Of a stretch of DNA of 64,000 bases, positions 8,982 through 21,260 are shown piece by piece. The DNA is from Streptomyces sp. MH60. Its GTDB lineage: Bacteria > Actinomycetota > Actinomycetes > Streptomycetales > Streptomycetaceae. Below the pieces are notes generated by a model. It was not told where the DNA came from. It searched no databases and worked only from the letters and a program-made list of their open reading frames with translations. The stretch covers positions 124,001 through 188,000 of the forward strand of contig NZ_MULI01000004.1 in the NCBI RefSeq assembly GCF_002939385.1, read 5' to 3'. The first letter of the stretch is position 1; every line of letters begins with the position of its first letter. The position numbers were made by a program, and so were the translations under genes.

Positions 8982-9491
8982 ATGCCCGTCATGACCTGGA
9001 CCGTCGCCCCGGAACCGTACGACTCCCCCGTAGCCACCGCCCTCTGGCGTGCGTACTACACGGAGGTGAGCGACCGCTGGTACCAGCTGTACGAGGGGCG
9101 CTCCACCGACCCGGCCGAGCTGGAGCGGGAGATCGCCGCGTACCCCGGCGCCGACCTCGTGCCGCCCCGGGGGCAGTTGCTGGTCGCGCGCTACGGCGGT
9201 GAACCGGCCGGCACCTCGGGCGTACGGCTGCTGGACGCCACCACCGCCGAGCTGACCCGGGTGTTCCTGTACGGCGCGATGCGCGGCCGGGGCGGCGCCG
9301 CGCTGCTCGTACGGGCCGCCGAGGACGCGGCACGGGCGCTCGGGGCCCGCCGCATGGTCCTCGACACGCGGGGCGACCTCGTCGAGGCCCGCGCCCTGTA
9401 CGCACGCCTCGGCTACACCGAGACCGAGGCGTACAACGAGAGCCCGTACGCCGAGCACTGGTTCCACAAGGCGCTGCGCCGGGAGTCCTGA
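8982..9491 (+). CDS. GNAT-family N-acetyltransferase
   Basis: A 169-aa protein from ATG 8982; ATG 8991 (166 aa) is an equally possible start and neither has a good ribosome binding site. The acetyl-CoA-binding region reads VFLYGAMRGRGGAALLVRAAEDAARALGARRMVL, a fair match to the GNAT motif A loop (R/QxxGxG/A). A typical GNAT C-terminus, ARALYARLGYTETEAYN, follows. The acceptor amine is unknown. The gene stands alone between two minus-strand units. Confidence 0.85.
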   Translation: MPVMTWTVAPEPYDSPVATALWRAYYTEVSDRWYQLYEGRSTDPAELEREIAAYPGADLVPPRGQLLVARYGGEPAGTSGVRLLDATTAELTRVFLYGAMRGRGGAALLVRAAEDAARALGARRMVLDTRGDLVEARALYARLGYTETEAYNESPYAEHWFHKALRRES

Positions 9492-9546
9492 GACGGCTCT
9501 CGGAACAGGGCTCGTCGGAGGGCTCCCGGGCGGCTCCCGGGAGCGC

Positions 9547-13042
<3,496 letters not shown>

Positions 13043-13068
13043 TGGGCTCACGGACCCGGCAGGCGCCC

Positions 13069-13731
13069 TCAGCCGATGTGCAGGCGCAGGATGCCGTCCG
13101 CGTCGGCCTCGACCCGTACCCGCGTCAGGTCCTCCACGACCACGTCCGGCCCGTGGAACGCGGCGCGCGGCCCGACCCCGACGACCCGCATCCCGGCGGC
13201 GCGCGCGGCCGCGATGCCGGCGCCGGAGTCCTCGAAGGCGATGCAGTCGGCGGGGGCGACGCCCAGTTCGGCGGCGCCCTTGAGGAAGCCCTCCGGGTCG
13301 GGCTTGCTCGCGCCGACCGACTCGGCGGTGACCCGGACGTCCGGCTGCGCGAGCCCGGCGGCGGCCATCCGCGCGGTGGACAGCGCCACGTCGGCCGAGG
13401 TCACCAGCGCGTGCGGCAGACCGCGCAGCGAGGCGAGGAAGTCCGGCGCGCCGGGGATCGCGACGACGCCCTCGGTGTCGGCGGTCTCCTCGGCGAGCAT
13501 GCGCGCGTTGTCGGCGTGGTTCTGCTCCATGGGCCGGTCGGGCAGCAGCAGCGCCATCGAGGCGTAGCCCTGCCGTCCGTGGACGACCTTCATGACCTCG
13601 TCGCCGTCCAGCCCGTGCCGGTCGGCCCAGCGCCGCCAGACGCGCTCCACGGCGGCGTCCGAGTTGACGAGGGTGCCGTCCATGTCGAGCAGCAGGGCAC
13701 GGGCGGGCAGAACGGTGGTGGTGGCCGTCAT
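13069..13731 (-). CDS. HAD-superfamily phosphatase (beta-phosphoglucomutase/GPP-like subfamily)
   Basis: A 220-aa protein. HAD motif I is DMDGT (D16, D18), motif II Ser/Thr is at TS 111-112, motif III Lys is K143 in GASKPDPEGF, and motif IV acidic residues are E167/D168 in FEDSGAG. The helical cap after motif I (subclass IA) fits phosphatases of sugar phosphates such as glycerol-3-phosphate or 2-deoxyglucose-6-phosphate. It ends convergently with the PG-binding protein gene. The exact substrate is not predictable. Confidence 0.9.
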   Translation of the reverse strand: MTATTTVLPARALLLDMDGTLVNSDAAVERVWRRWADRHGLDGDEVMKVVHGRQGYASMALLLPDRPMEQNHADNARMLAEETADTEGVVAIPGAPDFLASLRGLPHALVTSADVALSTARMAAAGLAQPDVRVTAESVGASKPDPEGFLKGAAELGVAPADCIAFEDSGAGIAAARAAGMRVVGVGPRAAFHGPDVVVEDLTRVRVEADADGILRLHIG

Positions 13732-13889
13732 CGGCAGACTCCAAGGCGCGGGGAGGGAACAAGGCGGCCCCGCCCGCCGGTCAGGGAGAGCGGGCGGGAG
13801 CCACTTTGTTCATCCACGGTACAAAACAGACCGGGGTTCGCGCCACCGGCACCCGCCGACCGGAACCGCCGAAACCCGGCGACCGTCGC

Positions 13890-14471
13890 TCAGCCGGCGA
13901 TCGCCTCCCACAGGCTCCACACGCCGAGACCCAGCATGAGCACCGCCGCGATCTTCGTGATCAGCCCCAGCGGCACCCGCTTCATCAGGGCCTTTCCACC
14001 GACGATGCCGAGCCCGGCCACCGCCCACAGGGCGAGCACCGCGCCGAGGCCGACGGAGAGCGGGTCGTCGTAGCGGGCCGCGAGGTTGGCCGTCATGATC
14101 TGCGTCAGGTCACCGAACTCGGCGACCAGGATGAGCATGAAGCCGGCCCCGGCGACCTTCCAGAAGGACTGGTCCCGCGGTTTGCGGATCTCCTCGTCCT
14201 CGTCGTCCTTCTTCATCAGCAGCACGGCGGCGCCGCCCAGGAACAGCACCCCGGTCACCGCGTGCACGATCTGCTGGGGCAGCAGGGTCAGCACGCTGCC
14301 GGCCGCGACCGCGAGCACGACGTGCAGCAGGAAGGCGGCGGCCACGCCCGCGAAGACGTACGAGGCGCGGTAGCGGGTGCCAAGGACGAGGCCGGCGAGC
14401 GCGGTCTTGTCGGGCAGTTCGGCGAGGAAGACGACACCGAAGACGAGCGCCGTCACGGTCAGGCTGATCAA
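13890..14471 (-). CDS. GDT1/TMEM165/UPF0016-family manganese exporter (MneA-like)
   Basis: A 193-aa six-helix membrane protein carrying both family signatures: ELPDKT (18-23) and EFGDLT (118-123). These line the cation path in the GDT1/UPF0016 family, whose bacterial members export Mn2+. A charged His-free loop, KKDDEDEEIRK, separates the two halves. The long 5' leader on the minus strand contains a yybP-ykoY riboswitch, a manganese-sensing element. This independently supports Mn2+ export and induction by high Mn2+. Confidence 0.92.
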   Translation of the reverse strand: MISLTVTALVFGVVFLAELPDKTALAGLVLGTRYRASYVFAGVAAAFLLHVVLAVAAGSVLTLLPQQIVHAVTGVLFLGGAAVLLMKKDDEDEEIRKPRDQSFWKVAGAGFMLILVAEFGDLTQIMTANLAARYDDPLSVGLGAVLALWAVAGLGIVGGKALMKRVPLGLITKIAAVLMLGLGVWSLWEAIAG

Positions 14472-14589
14472 GATTCCTCAATCGGTCGGGGCCACCCCAC
14501 CGAGAGTGCTGATTGCGCGGACCTCACGATCCCCGCGACACGCGACACCTCGGCACGGCAGCACACTGATCCACCCCTGCCGTACGGCA

Positions 14590-14712
14590 CGGGCGTGCAC
14601 TGCTTGCCGAAGGTCTCGCTGGCCGGCCCCGCGTACGAGTCCTGCCTCCGGGCGCCGGCTCAGACGAGCTGAGCAGTATGTCGACGGTCCGGCGAAGAGC
14701 TACTCCCCTTCT
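14590..14712 (-). ncRNA. yybP-ykoY (manganese) riboswitch upstream of the UPF0016 exporter
   Basis: Read on the minus strand, the leader begins with AAGGGGAGTAGC (14710-14699), the hallmark 5' motif of yybP-ykoY RNAs, and contains AGCGAGACCTT (14620-14610), matching the conserved GAGACC part of the Mn2+ pocket. Hairpin-forming sequence lies between them, as the family requires. A TACTAT hexamer (14726-14721) just upstream could be the -10 box. The exporter start lies ~120 nt downstream of the aptamer, leaving room for an expression platform. Known family biology: Mn2+ binding turns on export genes. Confidence 0.85.
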
Positions 14713-14925
14713 GCGCCGTCCATAGTACGCGAACCCCGGGGCGGCGCCGAGGGCCGAAGGTCCCGCCGCGCCTGAGCCCGACGCGTGTCACGAGTCTCGC
14801 CGCACTCCTAGACGTGCCATGCACACGTCACTAACTTCTAACCGTCCGCACACCCGTACGCCATGCGGCGTCGCGAGCATTCCCCTGCCCGCGCCCCAAC
14901 ACCCCCACATCCCAAGGGAGTTCGC
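14713..14925. other. Divergent promoter region between Mn2+ exporter leader and nuclease gene
   Basis: About 210 bp hold the minus-strand promoter of the riboswitch-exporter unit (TACTAT at 14726-14721; no convincing -35) and the plus-strand promoter of the secreted nuclease. The only clear plus-strand signal is the Shine-Dalgarno AAGGGAG before ATG 14926. No gene is seen here. Confidence 0.5.
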
Positions 14926-15570
14926 ATGCCGAAGTTCTACGCGCGTCGACGGCTCGGTTTCCTCGCCGCGTTCACCGGACTCATAGCCTCCGCCGGGCTC
15001 CTCAACGGCCCGGCCGCCTCCGCCGCCCTCCCCACCCCGGTCAGCGCGGCCACCGCCCGCACCTACCTCGCCTCCCTCACGGTGGCCACCGAGGACCGCA
15101 CCGGCTACGACCGCGACCTCTTCCCGCACTGGATCACGCAGTCGGGCACCTGCAACACCCGCGAGACCATCCTCAAGCGCGACGGCACGAACGTCGTCAC
15201 CGACTCCTCCTGCGCCGCCACCAGCGGCAGTTGGTACTCCCCCTACGACGGCGCCACCTGGTCCGCCTCCTCCGACGTCGACATCGACCACCTGGTGCCG
15301 CTCGCCGAGGCGTGGGACTCCGGCGCCGACTCCTGGACCACCTCGCGGCGGCAGTCCTTCGCCAACGACCTGACCCGGCCCCAGCTCCTCGCCGTCACCG
15401 ACAACGTCAACCAGGCCAAGGGCGACCAGGACCCGGCCACCTGGATGCCCTCGCGCAGCGCCTACCGCTGCACGTACGTACGCGCCTGGGTGCAGGTGAA
15501 GTACTACTACGACCTCTCGGTCGACTCGGCGGAGAAGTCCGCCCTGCAGGGCTATCTCGCGAACTGCTGA
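14926..15570 (+). CDS. Secreted HNH-family nuclease (GmrSD/DUF1524 C-terminal-like)
   Basis: A 214-aa protein; ATG 14926 follows AAGGGAG. Residues 1-34 are a Sec signal (RRR, hydrophobic core, ASAA cleavage site). The catalytic core is DIDHLVPLAEAWDSGA (119-134, H122 as general base) followed by NVNQAKGDQDPATWMP, the Asn/Lys and beta-beta-metal pattern of secreted Streptomyces HNH nucleases. Cysteines at ~76, 96, 182 and 214 could form two disulfides. Likely role: extracellular DNA/RNA degradation for nutrient recovery or competition. Confidence 0.88.
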   Translation: MPKFYARRRLGFLAAFTGLIASAGLLNGPAASAALPTPVSAATARTYLASLTVATEDRTGYDRDLFPHWITQSGTCNTRETILKRDGTNVVTDSSCAATSGSWYSPYDGATWSASSDVDIDHLVPLAEAWDSGADSWTTSRRQSFANDLTRPQLLAVTDNVNQAKGDQDPATWMPSRSAYRCTYVRAWVQVKYYYDLSVDSAEKSALQGYLANC

Positions 15571-15659
15571 CGCCCCCGCCCGCCGTCCGTTCGGCGCGGA
15601 CCCTCCCCACCGGCCATTGTCGCCCCGTACCGTACGGGGCGACAAAGGAGAGGATCATC

Positions 15660-17321
<1,662 letters not shown>

Positions 17322-17326
17322 CCGGG

Positions 17327-17364
17327 GACGAGCCGGTCCGCTGCCGAACAGGGACCGGCTCGTC
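17327..17364 (+). terminator. Strong hairpin terminator of the PhoD-like gene
   Basis: GACGAGCCGGTCC (17327-17339) and GGACCGGCTCGTC (17352-17364) form a perfect 13-bp stem with a 12-nt loop, 5 bp after the stop codon. It lacks a U tract, which is usual in this genus. Confidence 0.8.
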
Positions 17365-17428
17365 CGGCATGGGACGGGGGCGGGGCGGGGTATGAATCGA
17401 GTCACGTTCGCGGGTCGCACCGCGAGCG

Positions 17429-17442
17429 TGGGAGCGCTCCCA
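17429..17442. promoter_or_regulatory. CebR-type operator palindrome TGGGAGCGCTCCCA
   Basis: A perfect 14-bp palindrome identical to the consensus recognised by CebR, the LacI-family cellobiose/cellotriose-responsive repressor of Streptomyces cellulose-utilisation genes. It lies 159 bp before the DoxX gene and 108 bp after the PhoD-like stop, beyond that gene's terminator, so DoxX is the only plausible local target. The match is seen directly; binding is inferred. Confidence 0.65.
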
Positions 17443-17511
17443 CCTGGCCCGGGGGCAACGGCGGGCAGGTGACTGCACGTCAGGCTATGGCGAAATGTTG
17501 AACTTGCAAGC

Positions 17512-17530
17512 ACTCATTAGGCTCACCTAA
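17512..17530. promoter_or_regulatory. DmdR1/IdeR-type iron box upstream of doxX
   Basis: TTAGGCTCACCTAA (17517-17530) equals the last 14 bases of the actinobacterial iron box TTAGGTTAGGCTCACCTAA. The first five bases (ACTCA) deviate. DmdR1 (IdeR/DtxR family) represses iron-uptake genes at such sites. The site sits 70 bp before the DoxX start, a position where it could overlap the promoter. Confidence 0.6.
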
Positions 17531-17600
17531 CGTGGGCAGCCCACTCGGTTCCGTCCCCCACCGGCCCGCCCCGGCCGGCCGACCGAAGGAGCACTCCCCC

Positions 17601-18062
17601 ATGCCCGGACGCCTCAACAGCGCCAGTACCCAGCCCTACGTACTCGGCCTGTTCCGCATCGTGGTCAGCCTGCTCTTCGCCTGCCACGGCGCCGCCTCCC
17701 TCTTCGGCGTCCTCGGCGGCGCCGCGGGATCGGGCGGCACGCTCGACGCCGGCACCTGGCCGGGCTGGTACGCGGCCGTGATCCAACTGGTCGGCGGCGG
17801 CCTCGTCCTGCTGGGCCTCGGCACCCGGCCGGCGGCGGTCATCTGCTCCGGCTCCATGGCCTACGCGTACTTCAAGGTGCACCAGCCGGGCGCCCTGTGG
17901 CCGCTGGAGAACGGCGGCGAGGCCCCCGCCATGTTCTGCTGGGCCTTCCTGCTGCTCGCCTTCACCGGTTCCGGGGCCTTCGGCCTGGACCGGCTCCTCG
18001 CCCGGCGCACGTCCGAGCGGGAGGAGTCCGCCCCGGAGCGGCAGACGCCGGTCGCGGCCTGA
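17601..18062 (+). CDS. DoxX-family small membrane protein
   Basis: A 153-aa protein; ATG 17601 with GAAGGAG ~10 nt upstream. Four hydrophobic segments follow the DoxX plan: GLFRIVVSLLFACHGAASLFG, a GGGLVLLGLGTRPAA helix, and CWAFLLLAFTGSGAFGLDRLL. DoxX/MauE-like proteins are linked in other actinobacteria to redox and thiol stress in the membrane. Here the upstream DNA carries both a CebR-like palindrome and an iron-box-like site, suggesting carbon and iron control. It is monocistronic, with its own terminator. Confidence 0.85.
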   Translation: MPGRLNSASTQPYVLGLFRIVVSLLFACHGAASLFGVLGGAAGSGGTLDAGTWPGWYAAVIQLVGGGLVLLGLGTRPAAVICSGSMAYAYFKVHQPGALWPLENGGEAPAMFCWAFLLLAFTGSGAFGLDRLLARRTSEREESAPERQTPVAA

Positions 18063-18125
18063 TCCGACCGCCACGGGGTTTCCGGGATTCCGCCCCCGGT
18101 TCCCCACGGCCCCTCCCGCAGGACC

Positions 18126-18164
18126 CGACAGCGGTGCCGCCCGGACGCGGAGGCACCGCTGTCG
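18126..18164 (+). terminator. Hairpin terminator of the DoxX gene
   Basis: CGACAGCGGTGCC (18126-18138) pairs perfectly with GGCACCGCTGTCG (18152-18164), a 13-bp stem with a 13-nt loop, 63 bp after the stop. Confidence 0.75.
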
Positions 18165-18312
18165 CGCGTGTGAACGCCGTGCGTCGATCACACAAGCCCC
18201 CTGTGAACCCTCTGTCACACCCCGGGCGTACGCTGTATGGCTGTCATCGGTCGCTCCTGCCGTCCCCGCCTCTCGCGGCATGGCCCGGCCCACGGGGGAA
18301 TATCGGGGAGTT

Positions 18313-18954
18313 GTGGTGGTCGAAGGTCTGGGAAGTATCGGGTCGCTGGTCAGCAGCCCTTGGATCTATGCGCTGGTGGCCGTTTCGGTGCTCCTCGACA
18401 TCTTCCTGCCGGTGCTGCCCAGCGGTGTCCTCGTGATCACGGCGGCGACGGCGGCGGCCGCGGGGTCGGGAGCGGCGGCAGCCGGGCGGGTCCCGCAGGA
18501 CGTTCCCGACATCCTCGTCCTCACGCTCTGCGCGGCGACCGCCTCCGTCGTCGGCGACCTGGCCGTCTACCGCCTCGCCTGGCGCGGCGGGGCACGGCTG
18601 GACCGCGCGATCGCCCGTTCCCGGCGGCTGACCACCGCGCAGGAACGTCTCGGCGGCGCGCTGGCCCGCGGCGGCGGTGCCCTCGTCGTCCTGGCCCGTT
18701 TCGCCCCGGCCGGCCGCTCGGTCGTCTCGCTCGTCGCCGGCGCGGCGCATCGCCGGATCCGCGAGTTCCTCCCCTGGTCGGCGCTGGCCGGACTGGCCTG
18801 GGCCGCGTACAGCGTCGCCCTCGGCTACTTCGGCGGCCAGTGGCTGGGCACGACCTGGCTGGCGACGGGCGTGTCGCTGGTGGCGCTGTTCGGCGCGGGG
18901 GCCGGAGCGGCGTACCTGATGCGCCGCCAGCCCCGGACGACGGAGGCGTCGTAG
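18313..18954 (+). CDS. VTT-domain (DedA/SNARE-associated) membrane protein
   Basis: A 213-aa protein. The start is among consecutive GTG codons at 18313 and 18316 just after GGGGAG. An N-terminal helix precedes LLDIFLPVLPSGVLVITAA, a DedA/VTT re-entrant motif resembling the NLxPPLPSE loop of other family members. LARFAPAGRSVVSLVAGAA corresponds to the conserved R..P..R...S..AG segment. VTT proteins act in envelope maintenance and undecaprenyl-phosphate or phospholipid translocation. It is a distant paralogue of the DedA protein at 23229. A 14-bp direct repeat straddles its stop codon. Confidence 0.8.
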   Translation: MVVEGLGSIGSLVSSPWIYALVAVSVLLDIFLPVLPSGVLVITAATAAAAGSGAAAAGRVPQDVPDILVLTLCAATASVVGDLAVYRLAWRGGARLDRAIARSRRLTTAQERLGGALARGGGALVVLARFAPAGRSVVSLVAGAAHRRIREFLPWSALAGLAWAAYSVALGYFGGQWLGTTWLATGVSLVALFGAGAGAAYLMRRQPRTTEAS

Positions 18955-18980
18955 CCCCGCTGACCGCGGAGGCGTCGTAG
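18941..18980 (+). repeat. 14-bp direct repeat across the stop codon of the VTT gene
   Basis: CGGAGGCGTCGTAG occurs at 18941-18954, containing the stop codon TAG, and again at 18967-18980. The surrounding bases are partly similar as well, suggesting a 26-bp tandem duplication that copied the gene's 3' end. Confidence 0.6.
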
Positions 18981-19114
18981 CGCCGCGGGCGGCGGAGGCC
19001 CTGGGGCGGGGAAGCGACGTGGCGGGGAGGTCCCGCGGCGCCGCAAGCCTCGCAGCGGCACCAGCCTCGTAGCGACAGGCCGGGCCGCGGGCCGTGCGGA
19101 GTCACCGTCGGGCG

Positions 19115-19348
19115 TCAGGAAGCCCGTCGCGCTCCGGCGCCTCCCCGTATCTCCAGACCGGCCAGCAGCTCGGACGTGGCCTCGGCGACGGCGTCGACGG
19201 CGCGGTCGAAGACCTCCTGGTTGTGCGCGGCCGGCGCACGGAATCCGGAGATCTTGCGTACGTACTGAAGGGCGGCGGCCCTGATCTCGTCCTCGGTGGC
19301 CTCCTCGGCCAGCACGGGTGGACGCAGGGTCTTGATGCTGCGGCACAT
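19115..19348 (-). CDS. DUF2277 small conserved protein
   Basis: A 77-aa protein starting MCRSIKTLRPP (ATG 19348, GGGGAGAG upstream). The MCRSIKxLR start and the downstream EIRAAALQYVRKISGFRAPA helix are diagnostic of DUF2277, a small actinobacterial and proteobacterial family of unknown function. No other domain is present. The open frame extends upstream but with non-coding composition, so the Met-Cys-Arg start is preferred. Confidence 0.88.
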   Translation of the reverse strand: MCRSIKTLRPPVLAEEATEDEIRAAALQYVRKISGFRAPAAHNQEVFDRAVDAVAEATSELLAGLEIRGGAGARRAS

Positions 19349-19621
19349 GACGTCACTCTCCCCTCTCCAGGTCCACCCACCAGTCGTTCGACCCGCTCCA
19401 GTGGCCCTTCGGATACTCGAAATCGACCTGCCCGAGCAGCGTGCACCCGGCTCCTCGGCAGACCGCGCCGGAAGCGGCGCGCTCCCCGCCCGTCCACGCC
19501 GTCCATGTCTTTCACGGTAGGGCAGGGGTCTGACAGTGGGGCCGGTTCGCGGGGCCACTCGTTCGCGTGAACCACTGAAGGGAACGCGCGCCTCAAAATC
19601 GAACAGGCGTATCATTGGCAC

Positions 19622-19978
19622 GTGGCTACGACCTATGATTTTCCCAGTGATCTCCTCGCCGGTCAGGAGGAACTGCATCAGGTCCGGGCCGAGCTGTCGG
19701 CCCTGCTGAAGAGACTTCCCTGGTCTGTCGAGCCGCTCGACGGGTTCAGCGACGACAACGGCTGGCGGAAGGTCGAGCGCCCGGCCTCCCCGGGCTGGTC
19801 GGAGGACGAGCAGGCCGAGGTCGAGAAGCTCCGTCGGCGCGAGCGCGAGCTGGCCGTGTTCGTCAGCACCCATCGCTACTGGTCGGAGATGACCGGCCCC
19901 GACCAGATGAGCGCCCGCTCGGAGCTGAAGCACGCCCATGAGGCACCGTTGCCGAAGTCCCCGCCCGGGGACGCCTGA
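19622..19978 (+). CDS. Hypothetical protein, predicted helical
   Basis: A 118-aa protein from GTG 19622. The start has no Shine-Dalgarno but lies 6 nt after TATCAT, a leaderless-type arrangement. Sequence is hydrophilic and mostly helical (HQVRAELSALLKRLPW; DEQAEVEKLRRRERELAVFV), with conserved-looking aromatic residues in WRKVERP and HRYWSEM. No signal, membrane segment or domain is recognised. Codon use is normal for the region, so I accept it as a gene without naming a function. Confidence 0.7.
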   Translation: MATTYDFPSDLLAGQEELHQVRAELSALLKRLPWSVEPLDGFSDDNGWRKVERPASPGWSEDEQAEVEKLRRRERELAVFVSTHRYWSEMTGPDQMSARSELKHAHEAPLPKSPPGDA

Positions 19979-20074
19979 GGAGCGTCACCCGGGCAGGACT
20001 CGTGAGCACGGCCGACGCGCTGCCGTCGCGCCCGTCGAGGCGTTCGAGGGCGCGTGGGGAACGACCGCACGCGT

Positions 20075-20103
20075 AAGGCCCCCGGAAGCTCTCCGGGGGC
20101 CTT
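20075..20103 (-). terminator. Bidirectional hairpin downstream of tRNA-Val
   Basis: AAGGCCCCCGGA (20075-20086) and TCCGGGGGCCTT (20092-20103) form a perfect 12-bp stem with a 5-nt loop. It lies 25 bp past the tRNA 3' end and also ~95 bp after the plus-strand hypothetical gene, so it can stop both. Confidence 0.8.
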
Positions 20104-20127
20104 GCGCACCGGCGACGACGCCGTTCC

Positions 20128-20202
<75 letters not shown>

Positions 20203-20418
20203 AGGACGAGTCGACAGCCTACATGGCCCGGGACGCGGCCCGGCAAACGCGTGGGCGCCGCGCTCCGGGGGTTAACCCCACCCCCGATCCGGTAGCGGCC
20301 CGGATCCCGCCGGGGGCCCGTGCTCCGTACGGTCGAAGAGCCTCATCGAGCAGGTCTCCGCCCACCGCGGCAGGCCCCGGGTGCGGCACCTCGTCGTCCG
20401 TCCCAGGGGGAGACCGCC

Positions 20419-21189
20419 ATGCCCGCCCGTACCGTTCCCGTCCGCGCGTTCACCGCCGTCGGCGCCGTCGCCGTCCTCGTCGCGGGCCTGAGCGCCTGCG
20501 CCTCCGCCTCGGACGACAAGGAGCCCGAGCACCGGTCCTTCGCCCTCCAGGGCCGCACGCTCACCGTCGACTCCGACGACTCCGCCCTGGAGATCGTCGC
20601 CTCGGACGATCACCCGGCCGGGAAGATCGAGGTCACACGGTGGTTCTCCGGCTCGGTCGCGGTCGGCTCGGATCCCGAGGTGACCTGGAGGATGGACGGC
20701 GACCGGCTGGTGCTGCGGATGCACTGCTCCGGTGTGGTCGCCGACTGCGCGGCCAAGCACCGCGTCGAGGTGCCGCGCGGCGTCGCCGTCAAGGTGAAGG
20801 ACGGGGACGGCAGCGTGCGGGCGAGCGGGTTCGAGGACGCGCTGAACATCCGTACCGGCGACGGCTCCGTGCACGTCACCGACTCCTCCGGGCCGCTGGA
20901 ACTGCGGACCAGCGACGGTTCCGTACGTGCCGCGGTCACCTCCCGCCGGGTGCGGGCGCACACCGGCGACGGCTCGGTCCGGCTGGAACTGGGCACCGTC
21001 CCGGACCAGGTGGAGTCCCGCACCGGCGACGGCTCCGTGACGATCTCGCTGCCCCGGGCCACGTACAAGGTGTCCACCGACACCGGTGACGGCTCGGTCG
21101 ACGTGTCCGTGCCCACCGACGACAGCAGCGCGCATGTGGTGGACGCCCGGTCCGGTGACGGCAGAATCACCGTCCGAACCGCGAACTGA
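20419..21189 (+). CDS. DUF4097 lipoprotein with repeated TGDGSV turns
   Basis: A 256-aa protein with GGGGGAGA before ATG 20419. Residues 1-27 are a lipoprotein signal, with lipobox LSAC and Cys27. The mature part is a DUF4097 beta-solenoid: the turn (T/S)(G/S)DGSV recurs about every 20 residues (DGDGSV, TGDGSV, TSDGSV, TGDGSV, TGDGSV, TGDGSV, SGDGRI). Such regular rungs predict a right-handed beta-helix on the outer face of the membrane. The function of the family is unknown; adhesion or scaffold roles are guesses. Confidence 0.85.
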   Translation: MPARTVPVRAFTAVGAVAVLVAGLSACASASDDKEPEHRSFALQGRTLTVDSDDSALEIVASDDHPAGKIEVTRWFSGSVAVGSDPEVTWRMDGDRLVLRMHCSGVVADCAAKHRVEVPRGVAVKVKDGDGSVRASGFEDALNIRTGDGSVHVTDSSGPLELRTSDGSVRAAVTSRRVRAHTGDGSVRLELGTVPDQVESRTGDGSVTISLPRATYKVSTDTGDGSVDVSVPTDDSSAHVVDARSGDGRITVRTAN

Positions 21190-21260
21190 CCGGCCCGTGT
21201 GTTCGTCCCTAACGGGTGGGAGAATGAACCCGGGCAGGACGGACGACACGGGAGAGGGAT

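Noticed and set aside
17429..17442. Palindrome read as a terminator stem
   Set aside because: It has no loop and sits 65 bp beyond a much stronger terminator at 17327-17364; an operator role is more likely.
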